A stretch of DNA of 64,000 bases. It comes from Faecalicatena_A orotica. Its GTDB lineage: Bacteria; Bacillota; Clostridia; Lachnospirales; Lachnospiraceae. Made by a program: the position numbers and the translations under genes. The stretch lies in assembly GCF_040545875.1 (NCBI RefSeq), contig NZ_JBEPMR010000001.1; one strand, 5' to 3'. This document shows, in pieces, positions 15,551 through 22,878 of the stretch (position 1 is the first letter of the stretch; the number at the start of each line of letters is the position of its first letter). Below the pieces are notes generated by a model, which worked only from the letters and a program-made list of their open reading frames with translations, did not search any database and was not told the DNA's origin.

Positions 15551-16885
15551 CTAAACTACCCCCTGTGCCATCATTGCATCTACTACTTTTTCAAATCCGG
15601 CAATGTTAGCCCCTACAACGTAGTTTCCTTTCACGTCATATCTCTCTGCAGCATCAGCCATGTTATGACAGATGTCTACCATGATTCTCTGGAGTCTGCT
15701 GTCTACTTCTTCAAATGACCAGCTCAGTCTTTCGCTGTTCTGTGACATCTCCAGTGCAGAGGTTGCAACTCCGCCTGCATTTGCAGCTTTTCCTGGAGCA
15801 AATAGAACTCCGTTTGCCTGCAGATATTCAGTTGCCTCTAATGTCGTCGGCATGTTTGCGCCTTCTGCTACTGCTAAACATCCGTTAGCTACCAGTGCTT
15901 TCGCATCATCAAGCAGCAGTTCGTTCTGTGTCGCACACGGGAGGGCAATATCGACTTTTACAGACCATAAGCCTCTTCCCTCATGATATTCTGAATTCGG
16001 GCGGTACATCTTGTATTCTGTCAGCCTTGCACGTCTTACTTCTTTGATTTCCTTTAATGTCTCTACATCGATTCCGTCCGGATCGTATACCCAGCCGTTG
16101 GAATCACTGACTGTTACCACCTTTGCACCTAACTGCTGTGCTTTCTGTGTCGCATAGATTGCCACATTTCCTGATCCGGAAACAGCTACCGTCTTGCCTG
16201 CAAGCTCGATTCCATTCAGTTTCAGCATTTCCTGTGTCAGGTAAAGAAGGCCATATCCTGTCGCTTCTGTACGTGCCAGGGAACCGCCGTAGCTTAATCC
16301 TTTTCCTGTCAGCACGCCTTCGGAAAGGCCGCGAATCCTCTTATACTGTCCATACATATAGCCAATCTCTCTTGCACCTGTTCCGATATCTCCGGCCGGT
16401 ACGTCGGTATCCGCTCCAATGTATTTACATAATTCTGTCATAAAGCTCTGGCAGAATGCCATCACTTCCCTGTCTGATTTTCCCTTAGGATCGAAGTCGG
16501 AACCACCTTTTCCTCCGCCGATCGGAAGTCCTGTCAGAGAATTCTTGAAAATCTGCTCAAATCCTAAAAACTTTATAATCCCAAGGTTTACGGATGGATG
16601 AAGACGAAGTCCGCCTTTGTAAGGCCCGATCGCACTGTTAAACTGAACACGGTATCCTGTGTTAACCTGTACCTGGCCGTTGTCATCAACCCACGGCACA
16701 CGGAACTTTAACTGTCTCTCTGGCTCTACAAGTCTTTCAAGAAGGGCATCCCTGCGGAATTTCTCCTCATTTGCCTCAACTACCACTCTTAAGGATTCCA
16801 GTACTTCCTTAACTGCCTGATGGAATTCAGGCTCTGCCGGGTTCTTCTTTACTACCAATTCGATTACTTCATCAACATATGACAT
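15551..16885 (-). CDS. gdhA: NADP-specific glutamate dehydrogenase
   Basis: 444 residues, the usual length for hexameric bacterial GDH. It interconverts 2-oxoglutarate plus ammonia and glutamate. The N-terminal substrate domain carries PYKGGLRLHPSVNLGIIKFL and the catalytic-lysine motif GGGKGGSDFDPKG. The C-terminal Rossmann domain has VSGSGNVAIYA, a GSGNVA form common in NADP-type enzymes. The ATG at 16885 has AGGAGG upstream and a near-consensus promoter about 80 bases away. It is monocistronic and ends just before foldback element 1. In anaerobes this enzyme is a main route of ammonia assimilation. Confidence 0.96.
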   Translation of the reverse strand: MSYVDEVIELVVKKNPAEPEFHQAVKEVLESLRVVVEANEEKFRRDALLERLVEPERQLKFRVPWVDDNGQVQVNTGYRVQFNSAIGPYKGGLRLHPSVNLGIIKFLGFEQIFKNSLTGLPIGGGKGGSDFDPKGKSDREVMAFCQSFMTELCKYIGADTDVPAGDIGTGAREIGYMYGQYKRIRGLSEGVLTGKGLSYGGSLARTEATGYGLLYLTQEMLKLNGIELAGKTVAVSGSGNVAIYATQKAQQLGAKVVTVSDSNGWVYDPDGIDVETLKEIKEVRRARLTEYKMYRPNSEYHEGRGLWSVKVDIALPCATQNELLLDDAKALVANGCLAVAEGANMPTTLEATEYLQANGVLFAPGKAANAGGVATSALEMSQNSERLSWSFEEVDSRLQRIMVDICHNMADAAERYDVKGNYVVGANIAGFEKVVDAMMAQGVV

Positions 16886-16960
16886 CTTTCTTTACCTCCT
16901 GGAAAATAAAATCGGAAGGACAATGCCTACCGTAATTTGACTACATTGTCTACTCGTTAT

Positions 16961-16989
16961 ATTTTATATACTCAATGCAGTTTTGTCAA
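16961..16989 (-). promoter_or_regulatory. Sigma-A promoter of gdhA
   Basis: Minus strand TTGACA (16989-16984), 17-base spacer, TAAAAT (16966-16961). The leader to the gdhA ATG is about 70 bases. Confidence 0.85.
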
Positions 16990-17325
16990 TCAGGAATTTC
17001 ATATTTTTTACAGCTTTATCACTTTATTCCAATAAACGCACTAATTATATTATGGAATGCCGTCAAATCCAACACATTGCTTTATCTGGACTTTTTCACT
17101 GAAATATGCTTAAAAAAAGACAGATCAATATCCTGATAAACGAAATTTCTTTTATGATATAAAAAATCCATTTTGCAGGAAATGTCTTTCAATTATTCAT
17201 TTTCACTTTTTAGACTATTGAAAAAAATAAATCTGTACCGTACTTTTCCATTCCTGACCGGCCTGTCATCCGGGTCAGCGTGGTCTCTTCCCGGAGTTTT
17301 TATGACACCGCTCCTCCCGTATCAC
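16990..17325. other. AT-rich intergenic region, no gene seen
   Basis: About 335 bases between the gdhA promoter and the terminator of the next minus-strand gene. The first 240 bases are very AT-rich with scattered A/T runs. Near 17256-17275 CTGACC and GGTCAG can form a short stem. I find no ribosome site with an open frame, no tRNA and no recognised RNA motif. Confidence 0.5.
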
Positions 17326-17361
17326 AAAAAGGCGCCATGAACCCTCGTTCATGACGCCTTT
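17326..17361 (-). terminator. Intrinsic terminator of the CmpB-like gene
   Basis: Minus-strand stem: AAAGGCGTCATGAAC pairs with GTTCATGGCGCCTTT (one mismatch) around a four-base loop, followed by T residues (17330-17326). It lies about 40 bases after the stop at 17403. Confidence 0.88.
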
Positions 17362-17402
17362 GCCATTACAGTTATATAGTATAAACCAGTTTATTCCTGC
17401 AG

Positions 17403-17987
17403 TCAAGAATTATTTTCCAGTTTATTCTCGCTTTCCATTGCTCTGTCTATTTCCTGTTTTTCCCTTTTTTCGCGGACAACTGTCCACATAAAATCCATTA
17501 GGTAAAGTATAATTAGCAGTGTTCCTGCAATGCGGCCAATACGGAACGGTATTGCATTTACTATCCGTACAACAAAACCGTGAAGGACTCCAAACAGCAG
17601 AACTGTATACAATCCCCATGCGAGTGTACTTTCCAGACAAAGAATGCCTTTATAATTGAAAGGCTTGTCCGTATAATCCCACCAGATCTCGCCAAATATC
17701 CTCTCCATAATCCTTGCTGTAATCCATTCTATCATTGTTGCCAGAACAGCTCCCAGTAAAAACAAAAGAAACTTGTTATGGCTATATGGACTCAGGAGCA
17801 GATACACAGTCAGGGCACCCACACCGTATATCGGGCAGATCGGCCCTCTTGAAAAGCCACGGTTCGTCAGCTTCCTGTTACAGATTGACATATAGACAGA
17901 TTCTACAACCCATCCCAGGATGCTGTATGCAAGGAACCAAAGCACTATATGATACATGTCATATCCCAAAATCATCTTGTCCCACAT
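17403..17987 (-). CDS. CmpB-type putative ABC transporter permease (membrane protein)
   Basis: 194 residues from the ATG at 17987, which has GGAG eight bases upstream; alternative starts are ATG 17993 and GTG 17996. There are about five hydrophobic segments. Motifs such as SILGWVVESVY, RGPICPIYGVGA and ATMIEWITARIMERIFGEIWWDY match the family annotated as putative ABC transporter permease (ABC_trans_CmpB). Despite the name no ATPase partner is adjacent, so a transport role is unproven. It stands alone with its own terminator. Cellular role unknown. Confidence 0.8.
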   Translation of the reverse strand: MWDKMILGYDMYHIVLWFLAYSILGWVVESVYMSICNRKLTNRGFSRGPICPIYGVGALTVYLLLSPYSHNKFLLFLLGAVLATMIEWITARIMERIFGEIWWDYTDKPFNYKGILCLESTLAWGLYTVLLFGVLHGFVVRIVNAIPFRIGRIAGTLLIILYLMDFMWTVVREKREKQEIDRAMESENKLENNS

Positions 17988-18145
17988 TTTCATCACTCCA
18001 TTTTATCGTTCTATATCATCCAGCTCTCTTACACGCATTATCATAGCACAGCTTTTTCTACATTGCTACGGACTTTGGAAAGTCTTAAGTAAATCTTAAA
18101 AAAATTGGGGAAAGTTCCCTGATACTCCCTATAGGGTATGAACAT

Positions 18146-18175
18146 AAAAATAGAGTGTTTTTCAACACTCTATTT
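18146..18175 (-). terminator. Intrinsic terminator of rpsU
   Basis: Minus strand: AAATAGAGTGTT pairs with AACACTCTATTT around a short loop and is followed by T residues, 12 bases after the rpsU stop. Confidence 0.9.
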
Positions 18176-18186
18176 GTCTGCACATA

Positions 18187-18363
18187 TTAATTATACTTAC
18201 GTTTTCTAGCAGCTTCAGATTTCTTTTTACGTCTTACGCTTGGTTTTTCGTAATGTTCTCTTTTACGAATCTCCTGCTGAATACCAGCTTTGGCACAGTT
18301 TCTTTTGAATCTGCGTAAAGCGCTATCTAACGTCTCGTTTTCTTTAACGATTACATTTGACAT
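18187..18363 (-). CDS. rpsU: 30S ribosomal protein S21
   Basis: A 58-residue basic protein. Reading the minus strand from the ATG at 18363 gives MSNVIVKENETLDSALRRFK with a highly basic C-terminus ending RKRKYN, the standard S21 pattern (SALRRFKR...G...E...RE.YEKPS..R.KK). S21 is a late-assembling small-subunit protein near the 3' end of 16S rRNA. A GGAGGGGAGG stretch lies upstream. It has its own promoter and terminator, between alaS and the CmpB-like gene. Confidence 0.96.
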   Translation of the reverse strand: MSNVIVKENETLDSALRRFKRNCAKAGIQQEIRKREHYEKPSVRRKKKSEAARKRKYN

Positions 18364-18442
18364 AGTCTCACACCTAACCTCCCCTCCAGCCTTGTATTGT
18401 GCATCATACGACTGTTCGGGTATATTTATTGCACTACAAAAG

Positions 18443-18470
18443 ATTATATCATATTTTCGCTAAACGTCAA
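18443..18470 (-). promoter_or_regulatory. Promoter of rpsU
   Basis: Minus strand TTGACG (18470-18465), 16-base spacer, TATAAT (18448-18443). Confidence 0.8.
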
Positions 18471-18488
18471 CTGTTTCCGGGAAAAAAA

Positions 18489-21128
18489 CTAAGAAAGTTG
18501 TCCTTCAAGCGTCTCTTTTGCCTTTACAAGTGCATCTTTTATACCAGCCGGGTTCTTTCCGCCTGCCTGAGCCATGTTTGGGCGTCCGCCGCCGCCACCG
18601 CCTACCAGGCCGGCAATTGCTTTTACAAGATTTCCCGCATGTGCACCCTGCTTCATGGCGCCTTCTGTCGCCGTAACCATCAGGCTTACTTTGCCGTCAT
18701 TGCCGGAAGCAAGGACCACGACACCTTCGCCAATCTTTTCTTTTAACTGGTCTCCCAGATCGCGCAGTCCGTTCATGTCTACACCGTCCACCTCTGTAGC
18801 AAGGAGCTTTATGCCTTTTACGTCCTGTACCTGATCCATCACATCGCCCATCGCATCCTGGGCCAGTTTACTCTTTAAGCTCTCCACTTCTGAATGCAGG
18901 GCCTTGTTTTCATTCATCATATGTGTAATCTTCTCTGTCAGGTTCTCTGGTGACGCTTTCAGAACCTTAGATGCCTCATTCAGCTTCTTTTCGAGCGCAT
19001 CATAATACTTCAGAAGGCCCGCCGATGTGAGTGCCTCAATACGGCGCACACCTGCTGCTACCCCTGTCTCAGATATGATCTTAAGCGCCATGATCTCGCT
19101 TGTATTCTTTACATGGGTGCCTCCGCAGAATTCAATTGAAAAACCACCCATGTTGACAACACGCACGATATCACCATATTTTTCACCGAACAGCGCCTGA
19201 GCACCGGTCTTTCTCGCTTCTTCGATCGGCATGTTCTTTATCTCGACAGGAAGTGCTTTTGTGATATTCTCGTTCACGATTGCTTCTACTTTTTTTAGTT
19301 CCTCTTCTGTTAATGCTGAAAAATGAGTAAAGTCAAAGCGCAGACGGTCTTCATTCACACTGGAACCTGCCTGTTCAACATGCGTTCCGAGTACGGTTCT
19401 CAATGCCTTTTGAAGCAGATGTGTCGCACTGTGGTTACGTGCAGACAGAGCTCTCTTTTCAGCGTCCACGGTAAGTTCAGCCTTATCCCCGGTCTTGATC
19501 ATTCCCTTTACAACATGGCCTACATGGCCGATTTTGCCCCCTAGGAGCTTAATGGTATCTTCTACCTTGAATTCCCCTTCTGCGGTACGGATGGTCCCTT
19601 TATCAGCCTCCTGACCGCCGCTGGTTGCATAGAACGGTGTCTCCTTTACAATGACAGTCCCGTTTTCGCCGTCGGAAAGAGCTTCTGTAATTTCTGTTTC
19701 TGTCGTCAGTACAATAATCTCAGACTCACAGCTTAATGTATCATAACCGACAAACGTACTTGTTATACCCGGGTCAATGGATTCATAAACAGTAACATCG
19801 GCTCCCATGTAGTTTGTCACGCCGCGGGCCGCCCTTGCGGTTTTACGCTGCACTTCCATTGCTGCATGGAATCCCTCTTCATCCACATCCATTCCTTTTT
19901 CTTCCAGTATCTCTTTCGTCAGGTCGATCGGGAAACCGTAAGTATCATAAAGTTTAAATGCGTCCTCACCGGATAAAGTCTTTGTTTTCTTTGCTTCCAT
20001 ATCAGCAATCATATCGGAAAGGATTCCGAGCCCCTGATCAATGGTCTTATTGAACTGCTCTTCTTCCTTTGCAATGACATTCAGGATAAAGTCTTTCTTT
20101 TCTTCCAGTTCCGGATATCCATCCTTCGATTCAGCAATAACAGTCAGGACGAGTTCCGGCAGGAAATTTCCTTCTATATTCAGCAGTCTTCCATGACGAC
20201 ATGCCCTTCTTAAAAGACGGCGCAGTACATAGCCGCGGCCTTCATTGGACGGCATAATACCGTCTGAGATCATAAAAGTCACGGAACGGACATGGTCTGT
20301 AATTACACGGATTGAAACGTCCCTCTGCTCGTCTTTGCCGTACTCTGCCCCTGCAAGGCGGCAGACATGGTCTCTGAGTGCCTTAATCGTATCCACATCA
20401 AAAATGGAGTCAACATCCTGAACGACAGATGCCAGCCTCTCGAGTCCCATACCGGTATCAATATTCTTTTGTTCCAGTTCTTCATAATGACCTTTTCCGT
20501 CATTGTCAAACTGTGTAAATACGTTATTCCAAATTTCCATATAACGGTCGCATTCGCAGCCGACTGTACAGTCCGGGCTGCCACATCCGTACTTTTCGCC
20601 TCTGTCATAATAAATTTCAGAGCAGGGACCGCACGGGCCTGAGCCATGCTCCCAGAAATTATCTTCTTTACCAAACTTAAAGATCCTTTCTGCCGGTATC
20701 CCCATCTTTTTATTCCAGATATCAAACGCCTCATCATCCTCCAGATATACGGAAGGATACAGCCTGTCCGGATCAAGTCCGACAACCTCTGTCAGGAATT
20801 CCCATGACCATTTGATTGCATCTTCTTTAAAATAATCTCCAAAAGAGAAGTTTCCGAGCATCTCAAAAAATGTACCGTGGCGTGCAGTCTTACCGACATT
20901 CTCGATATCACCTGTACGGATACACTTCTGGCAGGTTGTCACTCTTTTTCTCGGCGGAATCTCCTGTCCCGTAAAATAAGGCTTTAAAGGCGCCATTCCT
21001 GAATTGATGAGCAGAAGGCTCTTATCATTGTGCGGCACTAAAGAGAAGCTCTTCATCGCCAGATGCCCTTTGCTTTCAAAAAACTCTAAAAACATCTTTC
21101 TTAGTTGGTTCACTCCATATGGTTGCAT
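18489..21128 (-). CDS. alaS: Alanyl-tRNA synthetase
   Basis: Class II aminoacyl-tRNA synthetase charging tRNA-Ala. 879 residues from the ATG at 21128, which has GGGAGG nine bases upstream; the in-frame ATG at 21155 has no ribosome site. In order: the class II catalytic core (VRxxFLxFFxSKGH-like start and the NSGMAPLKPYFTG region), the tRNA recognition domain, the editing domain with zinc-binding HSATHLLQ and CGGTH, and the C-terminal DHHA1 oligomerisation domain ending in a glycine-rich segment (GGGGGGRPNMAQAGG). All expected parts are present. No T-box leader is visible, only a short hairpin. Confidence 0.97.
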   Translation of the reverse strand: MQPYGVNQLRKMFLEFFESKGHLAMKSFSLVPHNDKSLLLINSGMAPLKPYFTGQEIPPRKRVTTCQKCIRTGDIENVGKTARHGTFFEMLGNFSFGDYFKEDAIKWSWEFLTEVVGLDPDRLYPSVYLEDDEAFDIWNKKMGIPAERIFKFGKEDNFWEHGSGPCGPCSEIYYDRGEKYGCGSPDCTVGCECDRYMEIWNNVFTQFDNDGKGHYEELEQKNIDTGMGLERLASVVQDVDSIFDVDTIKALRDHVCRLAGAEYGKDEQRDVSIRVITDHVRSVTFMISDGIMPSNEGRGYVLRRLLRRACRHGRLLNIEGNFLPELVLTVIAESKDGYPELEEKKDFILNVIAKEEEQFNKTIDQGLGILSDMIADMEAKKTKTLSGEDAFKLYDTYGFPIDLTKEILEEKGMDVDEEGFHAAMEVQRKTARAARGVTNYMGADVTVYESIDPGITSTFVGYDTLSCESEIIVLTTETEITEALSDGENGTVIVKETPFYATSGGQEADKGTIRTAEGEFKVEDTIKLLGGKIGHVGHVVKGMIKTGDKAELTVDAEKRALSARNHSATHLLQKALRTVLGTHVEQAGSSVNEDRLRFDFTHFSALTEEELKKVEAIVNENITKALPVEIKNMPIEEARKTGAQALFGEKYGDIVRVVNMGGFSIEFCGGTHVKNTSEIMALKIISETGVAAGVRRIEALTSAGLLKYYDALEKKLNEASKVLKASPENLTEKITHMMNENKALHSEVESLKSKLAQDAMGDVMDQVQDVKGIKLLATEVDGVDMNGLRDLGDQLKEKIGEGVVVLASGNDGKVSLMVTATEGAMKQGAHAGNLVKAIAGLVGGGGGGRPNMAQAGGKNPAGIKDALVKAKETLEGQLS

Positions 21129-21171
21129 AACCTTTATCCTCCCGGTTTCTTGCATTATACATTCAACAGAA

Positions 21172-21237
21172 ACAGAGTGGATATATATCCACTCTGTGTG
21201 TCTAACCTATCATATCATAGCTGTAATGGTTTTTCAA
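21172..21237 (-). promoter_or_regulatory. alaS promoter and 5' hairpin
   Basis: Minus strand TTGAAA (21237-21232), 17-base spacer, TATGAT (21214-21209). The likely transcript start (about 21202) is followed at once by a perfect palindrome, ACAGAGTGGAT and ATCCACTCTGT (21197-21172). The hairpin could instead end the hydrogenase transcript, but the following sequence has only a short T stretch, so a leader hairpin or a dual role are both possible. Confidence 0.6.
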
Positions 21238-21239
21238 TA

Positions 21240-22754
21240 TTATTTCAGTTCGATTTCAGCCAGTTCACTCGGCGGAATGTTGTTGGTTGAGTTCTTGACG
21301 TAATTTGCGAGAGCCTTCTTCGCCTTCGCTACCGGGATGTTCGTTCCCGCACCCGCAATGCATCCTCCCGGGCAGCCCATACCCTCGATCAGACAGCCGT
21401 TCATTCTGCCTGCTTTTGCAAGGGTCAGGATCTTCTTACATTCGGCAAGCCCCTCTGCGTGCTCAATGTTGACATCCACACCCGGATAATATTCATTGAC
21501 ACACTTTTCAATTGCTTCCGCAACACCTCCGGCGCATGCATAACCACGTCCGGCCCCCGTTGCATCATGGAAGGAAGACTCTGCGGAATATTTGGTCAGG
21601 TCAATCTCCTTCGCATCAAACATTGCCTGCAGTTCTTCGTAAGTCACAACAAAATCAACATCACTGCGCACGGTCCTTCTGGAAGCTTCCAGTTTCTTGG
21701 CTGCACATGGTCCAATGAAAACGACTCTTGCATTCGGATGCTCTTGTTTTATCGTTCTTGCCGTTGCAACCATAGGTGTCAGTTCCTGTGAAATCTGGTC
21801 GATCAGGTCCGGGAAGAACTTTTTCGCCATCATCGCCCAGGACGGACAACAGGATGTCAATAGGAACGGAAGCTCGCCGGACACCACCTTTTCCACATAA
21901 TGGTGGGCCTCTGAAATTGCACCGATATCTGCACCCAGAGCCACCTCATAGACCTCTGAGAAGCCGAGTTCCTGCAGGGCAGCCTTGATGTTTCTCGGTG
22001 TGATATTGTCTCCGAACTGTCCTACAAATGCTGGTGCGATCTCGGCTACAATCTCTCCGCCTTCCTGAAGGGCACGTGTCAGCTGGAAGATCTGTGACTT
22101 GTCAGAAATCGCCCCAAACGGACAACTGACCATGCACATACCGCAGGATACACACTTATCCGTATCAATGTAGGCCCTTCCATACTTATCAGACACAATC
22201 GCACCGACTCCGCAGGCATTCTTACACGGTCTTTCTTTTTTCGCAATGGCGTCATACGGACAGACAGATTTACACTTCCCACACTTAATACACTTTTCCT
22301 GATCGATGAATGACTTCCCATTCACCATAGAAATCGCGCCCTTTGGACAGACCTCCTGGCATGGATGTGCCAGACATCCTTTACACATATTACTCACTTC
22401 ATACTTATTCTCTTCACAGCGCTCACATGCAGATGGTATTACCTGCATAAGCGGCGGCTCATAATATTTTTCAGATATATTACTGGCTTCCACTCCGGCA
22501 GTCAGGTGCACCGGTTTATTCTCCGGGCGCAGGGACAGCCCCATCGCAAGCCTTAACCGCTCTCTTACAATCGCGCGCGCGCGGTATGTACTCTCGCGGT
22601 ACTTCTCTTCTGTATCATCATTCACAATTTCATAAGGTATTGCTTCCATATCCGTCAGCAGTGTATCTGCGTCCGCTTTAAATCCCAGTTTTGCAACCTC
22701 TGTAAATACACGTCTCCTAATCGCCCTGACCGGTGTCTGCAGTCCTCTCATCAT
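21240..22754 (-). CDS. [FeFe]-hydrogenase-like iron-sulfur protein (group B-like)
   Basis: 504 residues, cytoplasmic, no signal peptide. Residues about 135-245 carry several ferredoxin-type cysteine sets (CLAHPCQEVCPKGAI, CIKCGKCKSVCPYDAI, CVSCGMCMVSCPFGAI). The C-terminal half has the three H-cluster motifs in altered form: TSCCPSW, then IGPCAAKKLE, then EGMGCPGGCIAGAGT. The typical group A L2 motif is MPCxxKKxE, so IGPC...KK points to the poorly characterised group B. It may reduce protons with ferredoxin electrons or act as a sensor. No maturation genes (hydEFG) are in the window. The ATG at 22754 has AGGAGG upstream and its own promoter at 22822-22850. Confidence 0.85.
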   Translation of the reverse strand: MMRGLQTPVRAIRRRVFTEVAKLGFKADADTLLTDMEAIPYEIVNDDTEEKYRESTYRARAIVRERLRLAMGLSLRPENKPVHLTAGVEASNISEKYYEPPLMQVIPSACERCEENKYEVSNMCKGCLAHPCQEVCPKGAISMVNGKSFIDQEKCIKCGKCKSVCPYDAIAKKERPCKNACGVGAIVSDKYGRAYIDTDKCVSCGMCMVSCPFGAISDKSQIFQLTRALQEGGEIVAEIAPAFVGQFGDNITPRNIKAALQELGFSEVYEVALGADIGAISEAHHYVEKVVSGELPFLLTSCCPSWAMMAKKFFPDLIDQISQELTPMVATARTIKQEHPNARVVFIGPCAAKKLEASRRTVRSDVDFVVTYEELQAMFDAKEIDLTKYSAESSFHDATGAGRGYACAGGVAEAIEKCVNEYYPGVDVNIEHAEGLAECKKILTLAKAGRMNGCLIEGMGCPGGCIAGAGTNIPVAKAKKALANYVKNSTNNIPPSELAEIELK

Positions 22755-22821
22755 AGGTTCTCATCCTCCTGAATTCATAAAAAACAGCACATAATGCGCC
22801 ATATCTTCTCTTTGCACTATC

Positions 22822-22850
22822 ACTATACCCTTATGTTAAAAAATAGTCAA
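22822..22850 (-). promoter_or_regulatory. Promoter of the hydrogenase-like gene
   Basis: Minus strand TTGACT (22850-22845), 17-base spacer, TATAGT (22827-22822). Confidence 0.8.
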
Positions 22851-22878
22851 TACAGTTCCTTGTATAAAAAGAAGTACA

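Noticed and set aside
16990..17325. Possible small RNA or gene in the gap upstream of gdhA
   Set aside because: Only AT-rich sequence and one short stem are seen; no promoter-terminator pair or ribosome site supports a gene.
21129..21239. T-box leader for alaS
   Set aside because: The leader is too short and I find no T-box core (TGGNACCGCG-like) or specifier stem.
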